From Zoogloea oleivorans (lineage in GTDB: Bacteria > Pseudomonadota > Gammaproteobacteria > Burkholderiales > Rhodocyclaceae): a stretch of DNA of 64,000 nt. Positions 56,114-64,000 of this stretch are shown here, one piece after another (position 1 is the first letter of the stretch; each line of letters starts with the position of its first letter). Below the pieces are notes generated by a model. The model was not told the DNA's origin, did no database searches, and was given only the letters and a program-made list of their open reading frames with translations. The translations under genes and the position numbers were made by a program. The stretch is taken from the NCBI RefSeq assembly GCF_008107625.1, contig NZ_SDKK01000007.1, positions 160,500 to 224,499 on the forward strand. Reading direction: 5' to 3'.

Positions 56114-56461
56114 TCAGAACTTGACCAGCACGTCTTCGTTGCGGGCGATGAACTGGCAGGCCAGCCGGTACGGCGGCGGCAGATCCTTCTCCTCGGCGTC
56201 GGCGATCTGCTCCTTGGTGATCTTGCCGGCCAGGCGCAGGGCAACCTTCTCCTTTTCGGTCAGGGCGATCCCCATCGGGGTCTTGTTGGAAAGGATCTGG
56301 ACCTCGACGCAACAGGAACCGCATTCGCCGTTTTCGCATTCGAACTCGACGGGAATCTTGTTGTTCTGGGCGATCAGCAGGAGGGTGTGGGTGTCGCCGG
56401 CCGTCGCGTAAACCGTGACGTCCTTCTTCATCTTGGGCGAGCTGAAAGTAATGTTGGCCAT
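56114..56461 (-). CDS. 2Fe-2S ferredoxin, FeSII (Shethna protein II)-like
   Basis: 115 residues. The 2Fe-2S ligands are Cys42, Cys47, Cys50 and Cys102 in FECENGECGSCC and YRLACQ, with an extra Cys51. MANITFSSPKMKKDV and the C-terminal DLPPPYRLACQFIARNEDVL closely resemble Azotobacter FeSII, the protein that forms a protective complex with nitrogenase under oxidative stress. Nif-linked ferredoxins such as FdxD are relatives. It lies downstream of nifK, but a strong terminator-like hairpin separates them, and I see no own promoter in the 28 bp between. Confidence 0.8.
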   Translation of the reverse strand: MANITFSSPKMKKDVTVYATAGDTHTLLLIAQNNKIPVEFECENGECGSCCVEVQILSNKTPMGIALTEKEKVALRLAGKITKEQIADAEEKDLPPPYRLACQFIARNEDVLVKF

Positions 56462-56488
56462 GATGGCTTTTGCCTTTGTCCGATAGTT

Positions 56489-56515
56489 AAAAAAAGGGAG
56501 GCCCGCAGGCCTCCC
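56489..56515 (-). terminator. Intrinsic terminator after nifHDK
   Basis: On the minus strand GGGAGGCC and GGCCTCCC form a perfect 8-bp stem with a 4-base loop (56515-56496), followed by seven T residues (56495-56489). It lies 13 bp after the nifK stop and ends 28 bp before the ferredoxin gene. Confidence 0.85.
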
Positions 56516-56527
56516 TTTCCGCGCCGC

Positions 56528-58087
56528 TCAGCGGATGATGTCGTAGGAGTAGTCGGTGGTTCCGATGCCCATGGTGTTGGCATCGAGAGCCTCGAAGTAC
56601 TCGTCGAGCAGCATGGTCAGCACGCGCAGGCCGCCCTGGTAACCCCAGATCGGGAAGCGGTGATGATGGTGGCGATCGAAGATCGGGAAGCCCAGGCGGA
56701 TCAGCGGCGTGCCGCAATCGCGCTCCAGGTACTTGCCGTAGGTGTTGCCGATCAGGAAATCCACCTTCTCGGTGAAGAGCAGGGAGCGCATGTGCCACAG
56801 GTCGGCCTTGGGGTAAGCCTTGCAGTTCTTGCCGAAGGGGCTGGCATCGAGCAGGGCCTGAACCTTGCGACCCCACTCGGCGTCGCCGTTGGTGGAGAGC
56901 ACATGAACCGGCTCGGCGCCGAGTTCGAGCAGGAAGGCGGTCATCCCCAGCATCAGGTCCGGATCACCGTACAGGGCAAAGCGCTTGCCGTGCAGGTGGG
57001 CCTGGCTGTCGGCGATGGCGTCCACCAGACGGCCGCGCTCGCGCTCAAGCTCCGGCGGAATCGGCTTGCCGGTGATTTCCGAGACCTTCATCAGGAAGGC
57101 ATCGGTGCCGGTGACGCCCATCGGATGGTTGAAGGAAACGGTTTCGTGACCGTGCTCCTTGATCAGCTTCATGGTCTTCTCGGTGGAGTAGCCCTGGAAG
57201 CTGATGGTGGCCTTGGCGTTGATCGCAGCCTCGACCTGGGCCTTGCTGGTACCCCCGTCAAACATACGGAATTCGCCGTCGGTGGGGGTGTTCCACACGT
57301 CGGACGGATCGCACAACACGGTGTGATCGACGCCCATCAGGCCGAGCATGCGGCGGATTTCCGGCAGGTTGCCGCACACGAAGCCGTCGAAGCCGCCGAT
57401 GAAGTTGATCGACTCATTCGGCACGCGGGTCAGGGCCGTGCCCTGGCCGGCCTTGCCGTCCCAGAAGTACTTGATGATGCCCTGCAGCGCGTTGTCGTAG
57501 CCGGTGATGTGGCTGCCGACGAAGGCCGGGGTGTGGGCGAAAGGCACGTCGAACTCGGCCGGAATGGAGCCCTTCTGCTTGGACGTCTTGATGAAGGCGT
57601 CCAGGTCGTCACCAATCACCTCGGCCATGCAGGTGGTCGACACGGCGATCATCTCGGGCTTGTAGAGGTTGTAGGTGTTGGCGAGGCCGTCGATCATGTT
57701 GTTGAGACCGCCGAACACCGCCGCATCCTCGGTCATCGAGGAGCTGACACAGGAGGTCGGTTCCTTGAAGTGACGCGAAAAGTGGGAGCGGTAGTAAGCC
57801 ACGCAACCCTGGGAGCCATGCACGAAAGGCAGGGTCTTCTCGAAGCCGACAGCGGCAAACACCGCGCCGAGCGGCTGGCAGGCCTTGGCGGGGTTGACCG
57901 TCAGGGCTTCACGGGCAAAGTTCTTCTCCCGGTATTCCCAGCTCTTGGTGTAGGCGATCTGGTTGGCCAGATCTTCGGCGGGCACGCGGAACTCGAAGTT
58001 GGTCCGCTTGTTCTCGAACATGGCCTTGTATTCCGGCTCGCGGAACAGGGTTTCGTGGTCAAGAACCTTTTCGACGTTTTGGGGCAT
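56528..58087 (-). CDS. nifK: Nitrogenase MoFe protein beta chain
   Basis: 519 residues, normal length. P-cluster cysteines fall at Cys70, Cys95 and Cys153 ([31 protein letters not shown]), the same numbers as in the Azotobacter protein. The alpha2-beta2 MoFe protein reduces N2 with electrons from NifH. It lies 66 bp after nifD. The start ATG has AGGAGTG upstream. Confidence 0.98.
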   Translation of the reverse strand: MPQNVEKVLDHETLFREPEYKAMFENKRTNFEFRVPAEDLANQIAYTKSWEYREKNFAREALTVNPAKACQPLGAVFAAVGFEKTLPFVHGSQGCVAYYRSHFSRHFKEPTSCVSSSMTEDAAVFGGLNNMIDGLANTYNLYKPEMIAVSTTCMAEVIGDDLDAFIKTSKQKGSIPAEFDVPFAHTPAFVGSHITGYDNALQGIIKYFWDGKAGQGTALTRVPNESINFIGGFDGFVCGNLPEIRRMLGLMGVDHTVLCDPSDVWNTPTDGEFRMFDGGTSKAQVEAAINAKATISFQGYSTEKTMKLIKEHGHETVSFNHPMGVTGTDAFLMKVSEITGKPIPPELERERGRLVDAIADSQAHLHGKRFALYGDPDLMLGMTAFLLELGAEPVHVLSTNGDAEWGRKVQALLDASPFGKNCKAYPKADLWHMRSLLFTEKVDFLIGNTYGKYLERDCGTPLIRLGFPIFDRHHHHRFPIWGYQGGLRVLTMLLDEYFEALDANTMGIGTTDYSYDIIR

Positions 58088-58122
58088 GTCAGCACTCCTT
58101 GAATCAGTAATCAGGGCGGGGC

Positions 58123-58142
58123 GGCGGGGCCAGGGCCCCGCC
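58123..58142 (-). repeat. GC-rich stem-loop between nifD and nifK
   Basis: GGCGGGGC and GCCCCGCC pair perfectly around a 4-base loop in the 66-bp nifD-nifK spacer. No T-run follows. An intercistronic stability element is likely. Confidence 0.5.
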
Positions 58143-58153
58143 CGGAAGCAGCC

Positions 58154-59602
58154 TTAGGCAGCCTTCTTCCACGGAGCCTTGGTGAGGCCCCAGACCGGCG
58201 AGTTGATCGCCATATCCATGTCACGGGCGAAGATCGCGAAACCGTCGTAGCCGTGATACGGGCCGGAGTAGTCCCAGCTGTGCATCTGGCGGAAAGGCAC
58301 GCCCATCTTCTGGAAAATGTACTTTTCCTTGATGCCGGAGCCGACCAGGTCGGGCTGGACCTTCTCGACGAACTTCTCGAACTCGTAGCCGGTCACGTCG
58401 TCGTAGATCAGCGTGCCGTCCTTCACGTAGTGCGTGGTGCGCTGGTAGTCGTCGCCGTGGCCGAATTCGTAGCCGGTACCGACCACTTCCATGCCCAGAT
58501 CCTCGTAGGCGCCAATGACGTGACGCGGGCGCAGACCGCCGACAAAGAGCATCACCTTTTTGCCTTCAAGGCGCGGCTTGTACTTGGCGATGACCTCGTC
58601 GACCATGGCCCGGTACTTGGCGATCACCACTTCGGTATTGGCCTTGATGGTGTCGTCGAAGTGGCTGGCAATCTCGCGCAGGCTCTTCTCGATCATCGAC
58701 GGGCCGAAGAAGTTGTACTCGACCCAGGGGATCCCGTACTTCTCTTCCATGTGCCGGCTGATGTAGTTCATCGAGCGGTAGCAGTGCAGCACGTTGAGCT
58801 TGGCCTTCGGGGTGTTCTCCAGCTCGGCGATGGTGCCGTCACCCGACCACTGGGCGATCACGCGGAGGCCCATTTCTTCGAGCAGGATGCGGCTCGACCA
58901 GGCATCGCCACCGATGTTGTAGTCGCCGATGATGGCCACGTCGTAGGGCGTCGCCTCGAAGGTGTTCTTGTTCGGATCCACCTTGTCGAAGATCCAGTCA
59001 CGCACCGCATCGTTGGCAATGTGGTGGCCAAGGGACTGGCTGACACCACGAAAACCTTCGCAGCGCACCGGCACGATGGTCTTGCCGACGTACTCCTTGG
59101 CCTTCTTCTTCGACACCGCTTCGATGTCGTCGCCGATCAGGCCGATCGGGCATTCCGACTGGATCGTGATGCCCTTGTTCAGCGGGAACAGCACCTCGAT
59201 TTCGTCGATGATCTTTTCCAGCTTCTTGTCACCGCCAAAAACGATGTCCTTCTCCTGGAAGTCGGACGTGAATTGCATCGTCCCGAAAGTGTCGATGCCG
59301 GTTTCGCCGATGTAGTAGTTGCGCCGCGAGGCCCAGGAATACTGGCCACAGCCCACCGGGCCGTGGGAAATGTGGATCATGTCCTTGATCGGGCCCCACA
59401 CCACGCCCTTGGAACCGGCGTAAGCACAGCCACGAATCGTCATCACGCCCGGCAGGGACTTGATGTTGGACTTCACGCCGCAATCCGGCTTGCCCTCCTC
59501 GAAAGTGCCCAGATGCTTGGCACGCTTCTTGGCGGTTTTTTCCGGATAGGCCTTGAGCACCTCTTCGATCAGTGCCTTGTTTTCATCAACGGTCAGGCTC
59601 AT
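58154..59602 (-). CDS. nifD: Nitrogenase MoFe protein alpha chain
   Basis: 482 residues. P-cluster ligands are Cys59, Cys85 and Cys151 ([31 protein letters not shown]). FeMo-cofactor ligands are Cys274 ([11 protein letters not shown]) and His441 ([15 protein letters not shown]). The SLGHH pair near 193 matches the substrate-gating His195. The chain belongs to the molybdenum type, not VnfD or AnfD. It lies 143 bp after nifH. Confidence 0.98.
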   Translation of the reverse strand: MSLTVDENKALIEEVLKAYPEKTAKKRAKHLGTFEEGKPDCGVKSNIKSLPGVMTIRGCAYAGSKGVVWGPIKDMIHISHGPVGCGQYSWASRRNYYIGETGIDTFGTMQFTSDFQEKDIVFGGDKKLEKIIDEIEVLFPLNKGITIQSECPIGLIGDDIEAVSKKKAKEYVGKTIVPVRCEGFRGVSQSLGHHIANDAVRDWIFDKVDPNKNTFEATPYDVAIIGDYNIGGDAWSSRILLEEMGLRVIAQWSGDGTIAELENTPKAKLNVLHCYRSMNYISRHMEEKYGIPWVEYNFFGPSMIEKSLREIASHFDDTIKANTEVVIAKYRAMVDEVIAKYKPRLEGKKVMLFVGGLRPRHVIGAYEDLGMEVVGTGYEFGHGDDYQRTTHYVKDGTLIYDDVTGYEFEKFVEKVQPDLVGSGIKEKYIFQKMGVPFRQMHSWDYSGPYHGYDGFAIFARDMDMAINSPVWGLTKAPWKKAA

Positions 59603-59630
59603 TTCATCGCTCCTGTCATTTAATCAAAGT

Positions 59631-59730
59631 GGGTCGAGAGTAGAGAGCGGAGAGCCGGGAACAGGCCTTGTCGGCCGCTGCCCGAAGGCACCGGAGGAGA
59701 GCCGGCGCAACCAGCACCGACTCTCGACCC
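59631..59730 (-). repeat. Inverted and tandem CGACTCTC repeats between nifH and nifD
   Basis: GGGTCGAGAGT (59631-59641) and ACTCTCGACCC (59720-59730) are perfect 11-bp complements enclosing 78 bases. The right side continues as a tandem, with CGACTCTCGAC repeated at about 59718-59742. The structure fills the nifH-nifD spacer and could give nifH mRNA a stable 3' end. Confidence 0.65.
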
Positions 59731-59745
59731 TCGACTCTCGACGGG

Positions 59746-60738
<993 letters not shown>

Positions 60739-60780
60739 TCACACGCTGCGGCAAGCCTTGATCGGTGCGACAAGCATTCA

Positions 60781-60795
60781 GCAATCGCCGTGCCA
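60781..60795 (-). promoter_or_regulatory. Sigma-54 promoter of nifHDK
   Basis: On the minus strand TGGCACGGCGATTGC is a perfect TGGCACG-N4-TTGC element. The transcription start would be near 60770, leaving a leader of about 150 bases. Confidence 0.88.
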
Positions 60796-60875
60796 GATTC
60801 GAAAAAAATGCGCAAGCCACTGTTTAAAAAGAAAAATAATAAAAAATAGAGGTATCCAAAAGGGATTCCGGACTT

Positions 60876-60891
60876 TGTGTGGAATACGACA
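60876..60891. promoter_or_regulatory. NifA upstream activator site 1
   Basis: TGT-N10-ACA at 60876-60891, extended to a perfect CTTTGT-N10-ACAAAG palindrome (60873-60894). It lies about 106-121 bp upstream of the predicted nifH start, the usual place for NifA binding. Confidence 0.8.
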
Positions 60892-60904
60892 AAGGCCCCA
60901 GCGC

Positions 60905-60920
60905 TGTCAGGAATGACACA
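60905..60920. promoter_or_regulatory. NifA upstream activator site 2
   Basis: TGTCAGGAATGACACA fits TGT-N10-ACA exactly and lies 29 bp from site 1. It is about 130-145 bp before the predicted globin-operon start, so it could serve either promoter. Confidence 0.72.
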
Positions 60921-61022
60921 GGTCCTGCAATCCTTCAGTGGTCACCCTCCAAAAGCCGGCAGACACCGCCAAGCCCTTGACGGATAAGCGTTTATCCCAA
61001 AAGGCCGGGGTGTTTCGGGACG

Positions 61023-61037
61023 CGGCACAACAATTGC
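61023..61037 (+). promoter_or_regulatory. Sigma-54 promoter of globin-draTG operon
   Basis: CGGCACAACAATTGC has GG and GC in exact -24/-12 spacing, with only the first base of TGGCAC changed and a perfect TTGC. The start would be near 61049, about 64 bases before the globin gene. Confidence 0.68.
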
Positions 61038-61112
61038 CTATAGAAGAATGAACAGGCGACTGTCGGGCTCTTCGGCCCCGGCGCCCCCCGCGACATGCCA
61101 GGAGCGATCACC

Positions 61113-61682
61113 ATGAACAAGCGCGCCTCCGCCGCCCCCGAAACCCAGCCCCCGTGTCCCGACCGGGTCGTGGTCGGCTATCTGTCCCGCGACGGCTGGG
61201 CGGTGCCCCTGTATGGCGAACCGGCGCCGGTGGCGCAGGCGCTCCCCGCCCCCTCGGTGGCTTCGGAACCCGGCGACGGCAATCCCCATTTCGCCCAGCT
61301 GGGTGGCATTGCCGTCATCGAGCAACTGGTTGAACGCTTTTACGCGCTGATGGACAGCCTCCCCGAGGCGGCGGGCATTCGCGCCATGCACGGCCCCAAC
61401 CTGGCCCCGGTCAAGGAAGTGCTGGTGCGCTACCTCACCGAATGGACCGGCGGGCCGCAGGTGTACTCCGCCGAACGCGGCCACCCGCGCCTGCGCCGCA
61501 AGCACCTGCCCTTCCCCATCGGCGCTGCCGAACGGGACGCCTGGATGCGCTGCATGACCGGCGCACTCGACGAGTTGGTCGCTGACCCGGAACTCAAGAA
61601 TCAACTCACCCGCGCGTTCCTCAAGACCGCCGATTTCATCCGCAATGACAAAGGAAGCAGCCATGACCACCACTCTCACTAA
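61113..61682 (+). CDS. Group II truncated hemoglobin with N-terminal extension
   Basis: 189 residues. The C-terminal about 125 residues are a TrHbII globin: LVERFYALMDS with the B10 Tyr, LTEWTGGPQVYS, RLRRKHLPFPIG with the proximal F8 His, and AERDAWMRCM with the conserved G8 Trp. About 60 N-terminal residues (RVVVGYLSRDGWAVPLYGEP and a Pro/Ala linker) are extra compared with the family and unrecognised. CCAGGAGCG supports ATG 61113 over ATG 61095. It overlaps the next gene by 20 bases and heads the draT-draG operon. A role in NO or O2 handling around nitrogenase is inferred. Confidence 0.82.
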   Translation: MNKRASAAPETQPPCPDRVVVGYLSRDGWAVPLYGEPAPVAQALPAPSVASEPGDGNPHFAQLGGIAVIEQLVERFYALMDSLPEAAGIRAMHGPNLAPVKEVLVRYLTEWTGGPQVYSAERGHPRLRRKHLPFPIGAAERDAWMRCMTGALDELVADPELKNQLTRAFLKTADFIRNDKGSSHDHHSH

Positions 61683-62250
61683 TGCCATCCTCGACCTCGA
61701 CGAAAAGGGCCGTCTGCTTAATCCGGTATTCAAGGGAGAAACCAAGAAAGCCGGCCGCTACGGCTTTCGTGGCGACGTCGCGCTGAAGTTTGCCGAGCAG
61801 TTCGCCGACGAAAAGCGCCCGCCGGAAATCTGCACCGACCAGGTCATGATGGTCTGTGATGACGGCGCAACCATTCCCTTCTTCACCAGCTTCCTGCTGT
61901 CCTTCGAATACCTGGCGCTGGTCCACGAGGTGATGGGTCCCTACTTCACCCCGACCGGCAAGTACATCGTCTTCTGCGACAACATGGACCTGTCGAAGAA
62001 GTACACCGTCAAAATGGGCGACATCACCTACAGCGTGCTGCCCATCGACGAGGCCACCGTCTACAACGAGACCCTCGACCTCTTCTACCTGGAGAAGATC
62101 GATCTCAAGAAATTCGATACCGCCGGCAAGCTCGACGCCGTGGCCAACGCCGCCACCAAGTTCTCGGCCAGCTACACCCCGCTGAGCTACGAAGAAGGCC
62201 TCAAGATCATGGGCCCGATCCGCGACCTTGGCGCCAACCGCCCGGTCTGA
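61663..62250 (+). CDS. Conserved-looking protein of unknown function between globin and draT
   Basis: 195 residues from ATG 61663, preceded by AAGGAAGC; an earlier in-frame ATG at 61645 is less likely. The protein is acidic, with no signal peptide or membrane segment. Notable stretches are RYGFRGDVALKFAEQFADEK, DQVMMVCDDGATIPFFTSFL and GKYIVFCDNMDLSKKYTVKM. Three cysteines are widely spaced, with no metal-binding motif I recognise. Codon use matches its neighbours. It overlaps the globin gene by 20 bases and lies 23 bp before draT, so it is very likely translated with them and tied to nitrogenase regulation or protection. Confidence 0.75.
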   Translation: MTTTLTNAILDLDEKGRLLNPVFKGETKKAGRYGFRGDVALKFAEQFADEKRPPEICTDQVMMVCDDGATIPFFTSFLLSFEYLALVHEVMGPYFTPTGKYIVFCDNMDLSKKYTVKMGDITYSVLPIDEATVYNETLDLFYLEKIDLKKFDTAGKLDAVANAATKFSASYTPLSYEEGLKIMGPIRDLGANRPV

Positions 62251-62273
62251 TCCGGCCCACCGGAGCACAAGCG

Positions 62274-63143
62274 ATGAACGAGCCGTCGCCCCGCCGCGGG
62301 GCGGTGGCCGAAGACTGGGCCGGAGACGGACGGGGCACCGAGCCCGACCGCTGGTACACGACCAACCTGGTCGGCTTGCCGGTCGGGCTGCTCGGCGCCA
62401 CCGCCTTCAACACCCATCCCCGGCCGCTCTCCATCGCCGGCGTCCGCGAAACCCATCGCGGCCTGTTCCGGCTGCTCGAGGGCGCCGACAACCTGGCGGC
62501 TGCATCCATCGTGTTTCGGCACTTCATGGAAATCGTCTTCGGCCTCACCCCGCCCGAGCCGGGCACCCGCGCGCTACCGCGGGCCCGCCACCGTTCCAGC
62601 TACCTCAAGCTGCTGCAGGGCTGGGGGCTGGACTCCAACTCCGCCGCCGGGGCGGTACTGAAAGGCTGGGCCGAGAGCCGCTTCGGGCTGGTGCCGACCT
62701 TTCACAAGGCCCCCCTCGGACGCTTCCCCTCCCCGGCGTGGATCACCTACATCGAGGAAAAGGGCGGCAGCCGCTTCCACAACAACTGCATCCATCAGCA
62801 ACTCGACCTGCTCTTCGAATATTGCCAATGGGCGATCCAGAACTTTGGCCTGCCCGCCCGCGGCCACGTCACCCTGTGGCGCGGCATCAACGACTTCACC
62901 GAACAGCGCGTGATAGCCGGCGACCGGCGCGACCGGACCTGCGTACTACGCCTCAACAACGTGGTGTCCTTCTCCACCTCCCGCGAACGGGCCGACGAGT
63001 TCGGCGACTGGATTCTCGAAGCGCGGGTGCCGGTGGTGAAGATCCTGTTCTTTCCCGATCTGCTGCCCGGCGTGCCGCTGGCCGGCGAGAGTGAAGTGCT
63101 GGTGATCGGCGGCGAATACGAAGTGGTGGCCCGCTATGCTTGA
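62274..63143 (+). CDS. draT: Dinitrogenase reductase ADP-ribosyltransferase
   Basis: 289 residues, full length for DraT. Characteristic blocks are DRWYTTNLVGLPVGLLGATA near the N-terminus, RSSYLKLLQGWGLDSNSAAG, and the NAD-site elements HVTLWRGINDF and NNVVSFSTSRERADEFGDW, giving an Arg, Ser-Thr-Ser and Glu pattern like other arginine ADP-ribosyltransferases. It inactivates NifH by ADP-ribosylating Arg102 after ammonium or darkness/energy shifts, under PII control. It overlaps draG by 8 bases. Confidence 0.95.
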   Translation: MNEPSPRRGAVAEDWAGDGRGTEPDRWYTTNLVGLPVGLLGATAFNTHPRPLSIAGVRETHRGLFRLLEGADNLAAASIVFRHFMEIVFGLTPPEPGTRALPRARHRSSYLKLLQGWGLDSNSAAGAVLKGWAESRFGLVPTFHKAPLGRFPSPAWITYIEEKGGSRFHNNCIHQQLDLLFEYCQWAIQNFGLPARGHVTLWRGINDFTEQRVIAGDRRDRTCVLRLNNVVSFSTSRERADEFGDWILEARVPVVKILFFPDLLPGVPLAGESEVLVIGGEYEVVARYA

Positions 63144-64000
63144 CGCCCTCCTCCTGCGCCCGCGCACCTTTACGCTGCCCGCCGGCCTGCGCCCCGGCAG
63201 CCTGCTCGACAAGGCCCTCGGCGCCTACCTGGGACTGGCCATCGGCGACGCCCTTGGCGCCACCACCGAGTTCATGACACCGCGGGAGATCGTCGCCCAG
63301 TTCGGTGTGCACCGCCACATGAGCGGCGGCGGCTGGCTCAAGCTCGCCCCCGGCCAGGTCACCGACGACACCACCATGTGCCTGGCCCTCGGCAAGGCCA
63401 TCCTCGAGGCCGACGGCTGGTGCATGAAGGCCGTCGCCGAGTCCTACGTAGCCTGGCTGCGCAGCAAGCCCGTCGATTGCGGCAACACCTGCCGGCGCGG
63501 CATCCGGCGCTACATGGCGGATGGCTCCTTCGCCGGCCCGGCAGGCGATGGCGATGCCGGCAACGGCGCGGTAATGCGCAACCTGCCGGTGGTGCTGGCC
63601 ACCCTCCACAACGAACCCGCCTTCGAAGCGCGCAGCCTGGCCCAGGCCCGCTTCACCCACAACAACGCCCTCTCCGACGCCGCCACCCTGATCTGCGGCC
63701 GGATGCTGCGCCGCCTGCTGCTCGGCGGCCACCTCGCCGACTGCCGGCCGCTGGCCGACGCCTTCGTTGCCGATCACCCGCTGTTCCGCTTCCAGCCCTA
63801 CCCCGGGCGAGCCAGCGGCTACGTGGTGGACACCCTGCAGACCGTGCTGCACTTCAGCTTCGGTCAGGCGACTTTCGAGGATGCGCTGATCGGCGCGGTC
63901 AACCGGGGCGACGATGCCGACACCACTGCCGCCCTGGTCGGCATGCTCCACGGCGCCCAGTGCGGCGCCAGCGCCCTGCCCCGCCAGTGGCTCGACCGTC
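63136..64000 (+). CDS. draG: Dinitrogenase reductase-activating glycohydrolase (cut by window end)
   Basis: The frame is open from ATG 63136 to the end of the window, 288 codons of an expected about 295-300. Family features are GAYLGLAIGDALGATTEF, the metal-binding TDDTTM near residue 75 and NRGDDADTTAALVGMLHGAQ near the C-terminus, which together hold the binuclear Mn site. DraG removes ADP-ribose from NifH. It is controlled by GlnK and AmtB membrane sequestration in Azospirillum and Rhodospirillum; both partners are encoded in this window. It overlaps draT by 8 bases. Confidence 0.95.
   Translation, partial: MLDALLLRPRTFTLPAGLRPGSLLDKALGAYLGLAIGDALGATTEFMTPREIVAQFGVHRHMSGGGWLKLAPGQVTDDTTMCLALGKAILEADGWCMKAVAESYVAWLRSKPVDCGNTCRRGIRRYMADGSFAGPAGDGDAGNGAVMRNLPVVLATLHNEPAFEARSLAQARFTHNNALSDAATLICGRMLRRLLLGGHLADCRPLADAFVADHPLFRFQPYPGRASGYVVDTLQTVLHFSFGQATFEDALIGAVNRGDDADTTAALVGMLHGAQCGASALPRQWLDR

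Overview
The window is GC-rich DNA (coding regions roughly 65% GC) from a diazotrophic betaproteobacterium. The nifHDK genes, the draT/draG pair, and the make-up of the N-methylglutamate and purine operons suggest a Rhodocyclales relative of Azospira, Azoarcus or Methyloversatilis. No rRNA, tRNA or CRISPR array was seen, so the lineage is inferred from gene content only.

Layout. (1) 1-3.1 kb: left accessory edge with the 3' part of an IS5-type transposase, a GNAT acetyltransferase, a UGT-like glycosyltransferase and a small membrane protein. (2) 3.1-9.5 kb: a PPOX-family flavoprotein divergent from a MocR/PdxR regulator, a PAS protein with a decayed GGDEF domain, and a NarX/NarL-like two-component pair. 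(3) 9.6-27.8 kb: one-carbon and methylamine region. A GcvT-like aminomethyltransferase with purU and folD is followed by glnK-amtB, a XRE-cupin regulator, and an 11-gene run: purU2, mgdABCD, gmaS, mgsABC, folD2, folB. Together these predict the N-methylglutamate route: methylamine to gamma-glutamylmethylamide to N-methylglutamate to glutamate, with the C1 unit on tetrahydrofolate oxidised by FolD and released as formate by PurU. purU and folD are each present as two almost identical copies. (4) 27.8-35.1 kb: a methyltransferase, a hybrid histidine kinase with an NMT1/THI5-like periplasmic sensor, an acyltransferase and a sulfate-binding protein. (5) 35.1-55.8 kb: purine catabolism. A minus-strand operon encodes xanthine dehydrogenase (xdhABC) coupled to a BMP-type ABC transporter. 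Plus-strand genes encode a GntR regulator, a Tsx-like porin, the BMP binding protein, a Rieske oxygenase, 8-oxoguanine deaminase, hydroxyisourate hydrolase, PuuD urate oxidase, OHCU decarboxylase, PuuE allantoinase, allantoicase, ureidoglycolate lyase and an NCS2 permease. This gives a predicted route from xanthine to glyoxylate plus urea. (6) 55.8-64 kb: nitrogen fixation, with an FmdB protein, an FeSII/Shethna-like ferredoxin and nifK, nifD, nifH on the minus strand. Divergent from nifH are a truncated hemoglobin, an unknown conserved protein, draT and draG (cut by the window end).

The unifying theme is nitrogen acquisition. I find sigma-54 (-24/-12) promoter matches in front of glnK-amtB, xdhABC, tsx-bmp, the purine permease, nifH and the globin-draTG operon. 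Two NifA-type TGT-N10-ACA sites lie between nifH and the globin gene and could serve both directions. AmtB and GlnK, encoded beside the methylamine genes, are also known partners in DraG control and methylammonium uptake, so the regions may be functionally linked.
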